This document shows positions 1 through 5,001 of a stretch of DNA of 5,001 nt, in pieces. The notes below the pieces were generated by a model. The model ran no database searches, had not been told where the DNA came from, and saw only the letters and a program-made list of their open reading frames with translations. The stretch's first letter is position 1. Every line of letters begins with the position of its first letter. This DNA comes from Spirochaetia bacterium (GTDB lineage: Bacteria; Spirochaetota; Leptospirae; Leptospirales; Leptonemataceae): assembly GCA_016195395.1 (NCBI GenBank), contig JACPZR010000291.1, positions 1 to 5,001 of the forward strand, read 5' to 3'. Both the position numbers and the translations under genes were made by a program.

Positions 1-127
1 GAAGCGGGTGAGAGCTGGGGATGCGGGGGGAATCCTGCGGAGCCTGCGGCAGAGCCCCCTCTGACCAGCCGCAGAGAACGAGGATACACGATGCATAGAC
101 TGTTAGGGATTTGCTTCTTTTCTTCAT
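1..127 (-). CDS. Putative exported protein or lipoprotein, N-terminal fragment (runs off left edge)
   Basis: Reading the minus strand from an ATG at 127-125 gives 42 codons without a stop up to the window edge. The translation starts MKKRSKS, a basic n-region with K2, K3, R4 and K6. A hydrophobic stretch follows at about residues 8-20 (LTVYASCILVLCG), then WSEGA and a Pro/Ser/Gln-rich segment. This is the plan of a Sec signal peptide followed by a flexible linker. Two readings of the cleavage site are possible: signal peptidase I near S22-E23-G24 or G24-A25, or a loose lipobox L16-V17-L18-C19. Leu at -1 is atypical for a lipobox, but spirochaetal lipoboxes are relaxed. No Shine-Dalgarno is visible before the ATG, which lowers confidence. 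The gene would be divergent from the DoxX gene. The family cannot be told from this fragment. Competing plus-strand frames are also open here (frame 1 to 126, frame 2 to 61), but neither shows recognisable protein character. Confidence 0.5.
   Translation of the reverse strand, partial: MKKRSKSLTVYASCILVLCGWSEGALPQAPQDSPRIPSSHPL
44..74. repeat. Imperfect inverted repeat (hairpin) inside the left-edge gene
   Basis: CTGCGGC (44-50) pairs perfectly with GCCGCAG (68-74). Just inside, AGAG (51-54) can pair with CTCT (59-62) around a CCCC loop, leaving GACCA bulged on one side, so an 11-bp bulged stem is possible. No T-run follows on either strand, so it is not a standard terminator. It lies within the putative minus-strand coding region, where such GC-rich pairing may be incidental. 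Confidence 0.4.
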
Positions 128-265
128 AAATATGGGATGCGGAGTACCGGTGCGGCCGCGGCGAAAAAGCGACGACTCAGGAAAGGAGCCCCGATACGAT
201 TTGTTTTCTTCTTGATTAAGGATCGTCAGGAGCCAACCCGGTAGTTTGCAAGGAGAAATTTGCGA
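128..265. other. Divergent intergenic region
   Basis: This is the space between the minus-strand exported-protein gene and the DoxX gene. It begins AT-rich next to the minus-strand ATG, then contains a GC-rich block with the palindrome GCGGCCGC (152-159) and a pyrimidine/T-rich patch around 198-217. The heptamer AGGAGCC occurs twice (184-190 and 228-234). Both contain a Shine-Dalgarno-like core, but neither has an in-frame start at a useful distance with an open frame behind it. Promoters for both genes should lie here. I could not find a -35/-10 pair good enough to name. Confidence 0.45.
250..256 (+). promoter_or_regulatory. Ribosome binding site of the DoxX gene
   Basis: AAGGAGA sits 9 nt before the ATG at 266. 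It is only 3 nt before an in-frame TTG at 260, which is too close for initiation. The site therefore decides the start in favour of ATG 266 and a 120-residue protein. Confidence 0.7.
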
Positions 266-628
266 ATGAGTTTCCTCACCAACACAGTGGCACGGGTAGT
301 CTACGCCGTCCCTTTTGCCATTTTTGGCCTCCTGCACGTTGCATACGCGGACAAGATGGGCGGAATGGTTCCCTCGTGGGTCCCCGGCGGCGTTATTTGG
401 GTCTACGTGACCGGCATCGCCATGGTGGCTGCAGGCGCGGCCATTGCCATGAAGGTCCGCGCGCGACAGGCGTGCTTTGGCCTCGCCGCTCTGCTCTTCA
501 TCTTCATCCTCACCATCCACGGACCGGGTCTTGCAAATTCCGCTATGCGGGACGCATCGATGGCCCAGCTCTTGAAAGACATGGCTCTCATGGGTGCTGC
601 GCTCTTTCTTGCCGGGCGGATGGACTGA
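266..628 (+). CDS. DoxX-family small integral membrane protein
   Basis: The 120-residue protein is almost entirely membrane-embedded, with four predicted helices at about residues 8-26, 43-63, 70-86 and 101-117. The DoxX hallmarks are visible: a helix ending in a Gly/His turn (FGLLHVAYADKM), then VPSWVPGG, then WVYVTGIAMVAAG opening helix 2, and a last helix beginning KDMALMGAAL. Length and helix count match the family. Members are named after subunits of the archaeal thiosulfate:quinone oxidoreductase. Most bacterial homologues have no proven reaction, and mycobacterial DoxX has been linked to a membrane redox complex. The actual substrate here cannot be inferred. The start is set by AAGGAGA 9 nt before the ATG. 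The transporter gene follows after 58 nt on the same strand, so co-transcription is plausible. The family call is fairly safe; the function is unknown. Confidence 0.8.
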   Translation: MSFLTNTVARVVYAVPFAIFGLLHVAYADKMGGMVPSWVPGGVIWVYVTGIAMVAAGAAIAMKVRARQACFGLAALLFIFILTIHGPGLANSAMRDASMAQLLKDMALMGAALFLAGRMD

Positions 629-640
629 TCGGATTGGCAT

Positions 641-652
641 GGCGCGCGCGCC
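641..652. repeat. 12-bp perfect palindrome between doxX-like and transporter genes
   Basis: GGCGCGCGCGCC is its own reverse complement. It is followed closely by GGCGCC (656-661), so this 21-bp block is nearly all G and C. It lies in the 58-nt gap before the transporter start, where the Shine-Dalgarno is weak (GGTG at 673-676, 10 nt from the ATG). Local RNA structure here could affect translation of the transporter, but there is no T-run to make it a terminator. It may simply reflect GC-rich composition. Confidence 0.4.
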
Positions 653-686
653 GGCGGCGCCCCTGAACGCTTGGTGACACCAGACA

Positions 687-2618
687 ATGGAAAGTGACTC
701 AACTGCGGACGTTCCCCTGTCTGAGAGAAGCCTCCTCACAGACATCCGGCTGATCTTTGCTACGATCCTGACAGACCCCGGGAGCTCTCTTGCATACGGC
801 GCGGATGCGCTTGTCCACATCACGGTCGCGCTCGTTGCATCCAGTTACACTGTTGGCCTCCAGGCAACTCTGGCCGCCGGCGCCATTATTATGGTGGTCT
901 ATCTGATCGCCATACTCACGTACAATTCGATGTCCCACCACCACACGCACCCGGAGCTCGGCGGCGGCGCATACGTTTCCGCTTTTATCACGGCCAGTCA
1001 CATCCGCCACCACCCGCGCATCAAGAGCATCATGACCTTCCTTGGAAAGACAGGGACGGCCAGTCTCCTAGCGGACTTTCCCGCCACGCAGGCCATCAGC
1101 TTGATTGCCGGTGTGGAGGCCATGGCGTACCTCATCCCCGTGGAAGACCGACTCAAGTGGGGCCTGGGCTTTCTGGTCTTTCTGTCGTTCATACAACGTT
1201 ATGGACTAGGCAATCTTGCCAAGTACCTGATCTGGCCCGTAATCGTATTCTACGTTGCAAGTATCGTGATCAACGTTATCGGCATCGGGATGATCGCGGC
1301 GCACGGCCCCAAGCACCCGGTGCTCCCGTCGAGCGTCGCAGCGGCAAACCCCTCTCTCTTCTGGCATCTTGTGCTCTTTTCCGTGGCCAACGGCGCAACG
1401 CTGATTACCGGGGTGGAAGTGGGTTATTCATCCGTGAACATTCCCTATCACGGCGCCCGCGCGATCCGGATGTCCATGTGGGCTTTGTACGGAATTGTAC
1501 TCGTGACCTACTCGATGCAGCTGGCAAACTTTCTCTTTCTGGGAATCATTTATGACGACACCGTTCCACTTCCCATACAGATCGCGGACGTTGTAGGAGG
1601 GCCGTTTTTGGCGCGCGGTTACGGCATTGTCACAGCCGTCATGCTCCTTCTGGCTGCGCAGACAGCACAAACCGACTTTCCATTGGAGGTGCTCCGAGCT
1701 TCGCGCAGCAACTTCTTCCCGCGTGGAATCGGGGACATGGCATGGAAGCGGACGCGACGCCTTGCGGGCATGGGCGGCCATGAAGGACTCTACAATCCCA
1801 GGGCGACAATACTGCTGGGAGCTCTCACCATCGTCATTCTCTTGTTCTTCCCCACGAGTCACGACATTGAAGGGATGTACGGCCTTGCTGTGATGCTTAC
1901 GATGACCATCGCTATCGCGAGCTATCTCCTGCGTCAAATCCGCGCCCGCCGGTTCTCCCTCGTGACAGCCGTGGCTTTTGTGATCATGGTGTTGATGCTG
2001 GGTAACGTTCTTATCAGCAAATTCTTTGAGGGCGCCTGGTTCATTCTGGTCCTTCTGGTGGTATATATTCTCCTCTTTGTTGTGTCCGGCGCGATCTACA
2101 CAATCTGGCGCGAAAAAATGAATCTGGTGCCGCTGGAACTAGCCCTCGCGTACCCCGCGTTCCAGAACAAAGAGGTGGACAGGCACAATATCCTGTTGGT
2201 CTCCAAATTCCATCCGGGCGTGATCCATTTTCTGAAAAACTATGTGCGCAGCGGACACATACCGCTGGTGGTGCATTTCCAGACCGACGCGGGCGAAGGG
2301 TCGCCCGGGGAAGCGCCCCCTTGGTACGAAAGCATCCCCGTGCCGTCCAACGTGGACACTGTTACCGCCATCAAAGAATATGTGAGGAAATGCCAACCCA
2401 AGCGCATCCATCTGATCCCGCTTCTCGTCAAGGGCGTGCAGGCGCTGGGCGGACTGTATTTTGGGAACAGCATTGACCGTCTCAAGTATGCACTGTCGGA
2501 AGTGGCGGATGTGCAGGTGGAATTCAACCGAGAGCGGGTAGCCATTGAGCTCCGGGACATTCTGCACCTGCTCTTCCCCCGCATCTTCAAAGCGCCGCCA
2601 CCCAAGCCGGCGGTTTAG
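687..2618 (+). CDS. KimA-like APC-superfamily potassium/proton symporter
   Basis: The 643-residue protein has a membrane domain of about twelve helices (roughly residues 32-472) followed by a soluble cytoplasmic domain (about 475-635). It matches the KimA/KUP branch of the APC superfamily. Helix 1 carries D30-PGSSLA-Y37, helix 3 carries D130-FPA-T134, helix 6 carries T241-GV-E244, and the segment EGMYGLAV supplies Y398. These coincide in spacing and context with the residues I recall as the K+ site of Bacillus KimA (D36/Y43, D117/T121, T230/E233, Y377). GGGAYV (92-97), AQTDFPLEVLRASR near 327-340 and KFFEGAW (445-451) are further family landmarks. The expected role is uptake of K+ with H+ across the inner membrane. 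The C-terminal domain contains a Gly/Pro-rich loop (about 534-554) and could be regulatory. ATG 687 is the only usable start, because an in-frame TGA lies at 675-677. A generic amino-acid permease is the main alternative. Confidence 0.8.
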   Translation: MESDSTADVPLSERSLLTDIRLIFATILTDPGSSLAYGADALVHITVALVASSYTVGLQATLAAGAIIMVVYLIAILTYNSMSHHHTHPELGGGAYVSAFITASHIRHHPRIKSIMTFLGKTGTASLLADFPATQAISLIAGVEAMAYLIPVEDRLKWGLGFLVFLSFIQRYGLGNLAKYLIWPVIVFYVASIVINVIGIGMIAAHGPKHPVLPSSVAAANPSLFWHLVLFSVANGATLITGVEVGYSSVNIPYHGARAIRMSMWALYGIVLVTYSMQLANFLFLGIIYDDTVPLPIQIADVVGGPFLARGYGIVTAVMLLLAAQTAQTDFPLEVLRASRSNFFPRGIGDMAWKRTRRLAGMGGHEGLYNPRATILLGALTIVILLFFPTSHDIEGMYGLAVMLTMTIAIASYLLRQIRARRFSLVTAVAFVIMVLMLGNVLISKFFEGAWFILVLLVVYILLFVVSGAIYTIWREKMNLVPLELALAYPAFQNKEVDRHNILLVSKFHPGVIHFLKNYVRSGHIPLVVHFQTDAGEGSPGEAPPWYESIPVPSNVDTVTAIKEYVRKCQPKRIHLIPLLVKGVQALGGLYFGNSIDRLKYALSEVADVQVEFNRERVAIELRDILHLLFPRIFKAPPPKPAV

Positions 2619-2620
2619 GT

Positions 2621-2666
2621 TCCCGGAGTTCAGGACCGCAGTCGCCGGGGGGCCGGGCTCGTTTTT
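2621..2666 (+). terminator. Weak terminator-like element after the transporter gene
   Basis: CCCGG (2622-2626) can pair with CCGGG at 2653-2657 or with the overlapping alternative at 2645-2649, and a run of five T follows at 2662-2666. The stem is only 5-6 bp and the loop is long, so at best this is a leaky terminator between the transporter and the FliG gene. It overlaps the region where the FliG ribosome-binding site should be. It is reported because it is the only stem-plus-T-run arrangement seen in the window. Confidence 0.2.
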
Positions 2667-2693
2667 CGCTTGCACCCTGGCCCGACCGTGATT

Positions 2694-3671
2694 ATGTCTC
2701 ATTCTATGGACCCCAAAAAGCGGCTCCGGATCGATTACACCGTGGGTGATGAAATCCGAGACATGCGGGCGCATGCTCCTGTGCCGGCCAGACACCTTCC
2801 GCCGGGCCTGGGCGGCAGCGAACGGGCTGCGAAGCTTCTTCTGGCGCTGGGGCCGGAACAAGCCGCCGCTGTGCTCAAAGAATTGGGCGAGCGGGATATC
2901 GAAAAACTGGTCAATGACATGGCGCGGATCCGCCACATCTCCGCGGAGGAACGACGGGAAATCCTGTCAGAATTTGACCGCACCCTCCGGGACTTTGATG
3001 AACCGGTCCACGGCGGCGTGGAAAAAGCGCGGGAGATTCTTGCGCGCAGTCTGGGGGAAAAGAAGGCCGACGAGATACTGGCCCGCGTGAACCGCACAGA
3101 CATCCGGACCGACTTTCAGTTTCTGGAACGCATGGATCCCAATGTGCTGGCGGCAACGTTATCTCTGGAGCATCCACAGATCGCCGCTGTGGCGCTGTCC
3201 TGCATTGCTCCGCGCATCGCGGCGGCCATCATGAAAATGTTCCCGCCCGCTTTTCAGTCCGATGTAGCCTCCCGCATTGCTCGTACTATCAAGACGCACC
3301 CCGAGGCGCTTGAACGCGTTGCAAAGGTGTTGCGGGAGAAATTTGAGCGGCGGACAGATGAGACCTACTCCGAAACCGGCGGGCCAAACGCGCTCGCGAA
3401 CATTCTCAACCACATGGACAGATCTACGGAAGACACAATTCTCACGCAGCTGGGGAGCCAGTCGCCTGACATCATAGATAACGTTCGGGAACTGCTGTAT
3501 ACTTTTGAAGAACTCATCAACCTGGCCCCGCGGGAAATGCGCATGCTCTTGTCCAAAGTCAACGACGACGAGATCATCGCCGTGGCAAGGCGCCATCGTG
3601 ATCAAGAAAGAAAAAGAGGAATACGTCTAGACTCAGTCACGGGCACGCCGGGGTGGTCTTTCCCATTTTAG
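2694..3671 (+). CDS. fliG: FliG-type flagellar motor switch protein with disrupted C-terminus
   Basis: FliG is the rotor protein that links the MS ring to the stator and sets rotation direction. From ATG 2694 the frame encodes 325 residues. About 38 extra N-terminal residues precede the N-domain (about 39-95, starting GGSERAAKLLLALG). The middle domain spans about 135-220 and carries EHPQ at 159-162. The interdomain Gly-Gly lies at 229-230. The first part of the C-domain has ILNHMD (237-242) and LYTF (268-271), the equivalent of the MFxF hinge. After A298 similarity stops: RRHRDQERKRG onward to WSFPF looks like out-of-frame translation. The last third of the C-domain, with the stator-facing charged helix (E. 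coli R281, D288, D289, R297), is absent. The +1 frame at 3589-3630 holds a normal-looking FliG tail, so the gene appears to carry a deletion and frameshift. The start is uncertain: TTG 2670, GTG 2688 and ATG 2706 are in frame and none has a good Shine-Dalgarno. Flagellar neighbours are lacking. Confidence 0.82.
   Translation: MSHSMDPKKRLRIDYTVGDEIRDMRAHAPVPARHLPPGLGGSERAAKLLLALGPEQAAAVLKELGERDIEKLVNDMARIRHISAEERREILSEFDRTLRDFDEPVHGGVEKAREILARSLGEKKADEILARVNRTDIRTDFQFLERMDPNVLAATLSLEHPQIAAVALSCIAPRIAAAIMKMFPPAFQSDVASRIARTIKTHPEALERVAKVLREKFERRTDETYSETGGPNALANILNHMDRSTEDTILTQLGSQSPDIIDNVRELLYTFEELINLAPREMRMLLSKVNDDEIIAVARRHRDQERKRGIRLDSVTGTPGWSFPF
3589..3630 (+). other. Out-of-frame remnant of the FliG C-terminal end
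   Basis: In the frame +1 relative to the FliG reading frame, bases 3589-3630 read GAIVIKKEKEEYV followed by TAG. FliG proteins characteristically end with a short strand of the type G-[EA]-[IM]-[VM]-I after an Arg-Arg-Leu helix, then a charged tail; E. coli FliG ends GEMVIGSGEDTYV. The match in order, position and stop codon is too good for an arbitrary alternative frame. The original stop was therefore probably 3628-3630, and codons 299-325 of the open frame are non-native. Confidence 0.65.
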
Positions 3672-3680
3672 GATAACACA

Positions 3681-3695
3681 TCCCTGTGACAGGGA
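3681..3695. repeat. Short perfect hairpin after the FliG stop
   Basis: TCCCTG (3681-3686) and CAGGGA (3690-3695) form a 6-bp stem with a TGA loop, 10 nt beyond the FliG frame-0 stop. No T-run follows, so it does not make a canonical intrinsic terminator, but it is the only stem directly at the transcript end. Confidence 0.35.
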
Positions 3696-3771
3696 GTGCT
3701 TGACGGCCCCAATTCTCTGTGCAAAAGGGCCCTGCGCCCCGCCGACCCGCCGGAAATACCCCGCCTCCTAA

Positions 3772-3833
3772 CCACCCACAGGGGGTGGGCGAAGTCTGGC
3801 TTGGCGCGCGGATTGTCTGTCGACCCCTGTGGG
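3772..3833. repeat. 10-bp inverted repeat with a competing local hairpin
   Basis: CCCACAGGGG (3775-3784) is the exact reverse complement of CCCCTGTGGG (3824-3833), with a 39-nt loop. The left arm also forms a local hairpin, CCACCC (3772-3777) with GGGTGG (3783-3788), which excludes the long-range stem. GTGGGCG occurs twice in direct orientation (3785-3791 and 3829-3835). The arrangement lies in the probable upstream region of the cyclase. It could be a protein-binding dyad or, if transcribed, a two-state RNA. No known riboswitch class was recognised. Confidence 0.5.
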
Positions 3834-3923
3834 CGGGGGCGTGGTTTCAGACTGACGATGCTTTCCCCCCGATGTGACATACACGCCACGCCGCAAAAAA
3901 GCCCCCGTCCCGGCGGTTCCTGA

Positions 3924-3952
3924 TTGCCATTCCGTTGGACACCTTCCAAAAT
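3924..3952 (+). promoter_or_regulatory. Candidate sigma-70-type promoter of the cyclase gene
   Basis: TTGCCA (3924-3929, five of six consensus bases) is separated by 17 bp from CAAAAT (3947-3952, four of six). The start of transcription would fall near 3959, giving a short leader of about 20 nt before GTG 3980. Spacing and position fit well. The -10 match is modest, so this is a prediction only. Confidence 0.4.
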
Positions 3953-3968
3953 GACAGGGCACTATTAC

Positions 3969-3973
3969 GGAGG
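3969..3973 (+). promoter_or_regulatory. Ribosome binding site fixing a GTG start of the cyclase
   Basis: GGAGG lies 6 nt before GTG 3980. The nearest upstream ATG (3951) is in another frame that closes within about 30 codons, and the first in-frame ATG downstream (4058) would remove the basic segment before the first membrane helix. The site therefore supports the GTG start. Confidence 0.7.
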
Positions 3974-3979
3974 ACTCCA

Positions 3980-5001
3980 GTGGAAACCAACAAGACCGGC
4001 AACAATATCTGGGCCACCCTGCGCCAGTCGATCCAAAAGCGCGGCATACGGATCAAGATGACAATTATCATCGCTTTCATTGTTCTGGGAACAGTGGGCG
4101 GCCTGGCCGTCGTCGTCATCCCTGTGCAGCAGAACTCCATCACGGTCAAAGCGTTCAAGGTCTGTGAAGTGACCGCTCTGTCCATATCGGCAACCGCAGC
4201 CGAGGCGCTTCTCTCCGGACAAAGCATCCTTCTGAACGACATCGTCCGCGGCGTTATGAACCAGGATGTGGAGGGGTTGACAGAGGTTTCCATTATTTTC
4301 AAGAGCAAGTTCTTTGTAAGCTCGGATCCAAAGAAAGTCCATCAGGACGTGCCGGAAGAACTCATGACTCGCCTGCGGTCAGTCACCACGCCCGTAGTGG
4401 ACCGCAAAGAGATATCCTTTGAACAGTCATCCGGCGGCACAATCCAGGCGTTTGAGTTCGTGCGCCCCATTTTCTACCAGGAAAAGCGCGTGGGCTACAC
4501 ACGGATCATCTATTCAAAAGCGGCCATCGAAGCGGAAATGAACCGGCTGAAAACGATGTCGGCCATCACGGCACTCGTTGTCGTCCTCGTCGCTCTGGGC
4601 ATCGTGTATTATGTGTCGCTGACCATTTCCAAACCGATCGTACAGGTTGCGGATGCCGCAAAGAAAGTGGGCGACGGCAATCTGGAGGTGAGCCTCAAGA
4701 TCGACTCGCTCGACGAGCTCGGGGTGCTCGCCTACCAATTCAATCACATGGTCGGCGAATTGAAAGAAAAATTGGCCATGTCCAAGTTCGTCTCAAGCTC
4801 CACGGTGAGCATGATCAAGGGGGCCGGCGGCCAGGAGATGCAGCTGGGCGGCGAGCGGAAAGAATTGGCATTCTTCTTCTCCGACGTGCGGGGTTTCACG
4901 GCTATGTCAGAGAAGAAAAGTCCGGAAGACGTGGTATCCATCCTGAACGAGTACCTGGATCTACAGGCGCAGGTGATCCGGACCTTCGGCGGAGATATCG
5001 A
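3980..5001 (+). CDS. Membrane-bound class III adenylate/guanylate cyclase with HAMP domain (3' end cut off)
   Basis: The frame is open for 340 codons from GTG 3980 to the window end. Domains in order are: a short basic cytoplasmic start; membrane helix 1 (about 27-48); an extracytoplasmic sensor of about 145 residues (49-192) whose end, VRPIFYQEKRVGYTRIIYS, resembles a Cache-type fold; membrane helix 2 (about 194-214); HAMP (about 213-265, with ISKPIVQVADAAKKVGDGNLE and DELGVLAYQFNHMV); a short linker; and the start of the cyclase catalytic domain. The catalytic core begins GGERKELAFFFSDVRGFTAMSE, in which D302 is the first metal-binding Asp. The sequence stops at FGGDI (336-340), just before the expected second metal Asp and the substrate-selecting residues, so ATP versus GTP specificity cannot be read. 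The protein would convert a nucleoside triphosphate to cAMP or cGMP in response to an external ligand. It probably has its own promoter (3924-3952). Confidence 0.88.
   Translation, partial: METNKTGNNIWATLRQSIQKRGIRIKMTIIIAFIVLGTVGGLAVVVIPVQQNSITVKAFKVCEVTALSISATAAEALLSGQSILLNDIVRGVMNQDVEGLTEVSIIFKSKFFVSSDPKKVHQDVPEELMTRLRSVTTPVVDRKEISFEQSSGGTIQAFEFVRPIFYQEKRVGYTRIIYSKAAIEAEMNRLKTMSAITALVVVLVALGIVYYVSLTISKPIVQVADAAKKVGDGNLEVSLKIDSLDELGVLAYQFNHMVGELKEKLAMSKFVSSSTVSMIKGAGGQEMQLGGERKELAFFFSDVRGFTAMSEKKSPEDVVSILNEYLDLQAQVIRTFGGDI

Larger units (their letters stand above)
3672..3979. other. Non-coding region between the FliG and cyclase genes
   Basis: This 308-bp stretch is 349 bp long if the original FliG stop at 3630 is used. 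Open frames occur on both strands (for example GTG 3696 to 3923 plus, and a frame at 3949-3668 minus). They are rich in Pro, Arg and Gly, lack ribosome-binding sites and have no recognisable domains, so I treat it as non-coding. It contains the 6-bp hairpin at 3681-3695, the palindrome AGGGCCCT (3726-3733), the long inverted repeat 3775-3833, and a promoter and ribosome-binding site for the cyclase at its end. Confidence 0.55.

Noticed and set aside
1..126. 3' end of an upstream plus-strand gene (frame 1 open to 126, frame 2 open to 61)
   Set aside because: Both frames are short and of low-complexity composition. The opposite strand shows an ordered signal peptide, which is stronger evidence.
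91..129. Twelve-codon plus-strand ORF (MHRLLGICFFSS) preceded by GAGG, as a leader peptide for the DoxX gene
   Set aside because: It overlaps the more convincing minus-strand signal-peptide gene, lies 137 nt before the DoxX start, and has no attenuator structure or regulatory codon run.
2639..2693. Start of FliG at TTG 2670
   Set aside because: No Shine-Dalgarno at the right distance, and the added residues (HPGPTVI) resemble no FliG. ATG 2694 was preferred, though it too lacks a good site.
2139..2936. 265-codon minus-strand open frame opposite the transporter and FliG genes
   Set aside because: It spans the ends of two clearly real genes and the gap between them. It is rich in His, Arg and Pro, as expected from the antisense of GC-biased codons.
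3874..3889. CRP-like site (TGTGA-N6-CGCCA) upstream of the cyclase, suggesting cAMP autoregulation
   Set aside because: Only the left half-site matches; the right half agrees with TCACA at two of five positions. Another TGTGA at 3685-3689 lies in a hairpin loop.
3891..3915. Intrinsic terminator around the A6 run and GCCCCC
   Set aside because: On the minus strand the T-run is not directly preceded by a proper stem, and on the plus strand no T-run follows the CGCCG/CGGCG pairing.
3696..3923. 75-codon plus-strand ORF starting GTG in the intergenic region
   Set aside because: Pro/Arg/Gly-rich translation without domains, no usable ribosome-binding site, and it runs through the inverted repeat. 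It is probably a GC-driven open frame.
3668..3949. 93-codon minus-strand ORF in the same intergenic region
   Set aside because: Same composition bias, no Shine-Dalgarno, no hydrophobic or domain pattern. It overlaps the probable cyclase promoter.

Overview
The window reads as a bacterial chromosome segment, moderately GC-rich by eye. Its dense same-strand genes start with ATG or GTG and carry partly recognisable Shine-Dalgarno sites. The best clue to the host is the flagellar motor-switch gene. Its sequence is FliG-like but divergent, and the segment with the ILNHMD and LYTFEEL motifs, together with a K/E-rich tail ending in EEYV, recalls the second FliG paralogue of spirochaetes. A HAMP-linked class III nucleotide cyclase also fits that group (Leptospirales-like). 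This assignment is an inference from remembered family features, not a search result.

Layout. At the left edge, on the minus strand, a partial gene (127 down to 1) begins with a convincing export signal and runs out of the window. A 138-bp divergent intergenic region follows. Then three plus-strand genes lie close together: a small four-helix DoxX-family membrane protein (266-628), a large APC-superfamily transporter with the K+-binding residues of the KimA K+/H+ symporter (687-2618), and a FliG-type protein (about 2694-3671). A roughly 310-bp non-coding stretch with GC-rich inverted repeats and a plausible promoter separates these from a membrane-bound class III adenylate/guanylate cyclase (GTG start at 3980). 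The right edge cuts the cyclase inside its catalytic domain.

The most notable observation is that the FliG gene looks broken. The N, middle and early C-terminal domains are intact up to about residue 298, then the frame runs into low-quality sequence. The +1 frame across the same bases (3589-3630) encodes what looks like the normal FliG C-terminus (GAIVIKKEKEEYV, then stop). This suggests an internal deletion of about 50-60 codons plus a frame change. It would remove the charged torque-generating helix that faces the stator, or else it is an assembly error.

How the genes work together is not obvious. DoxX, the transporter and FliG may share a transcript because of spacing and strand, but no common pathway is evident. 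The cyclase probably has its own promoter and senses an extracytoplasmic signal through a Cache-like region. I found no CRISPR array, tRNA, rRNA, insertion sequence or complete new multi-gene system.
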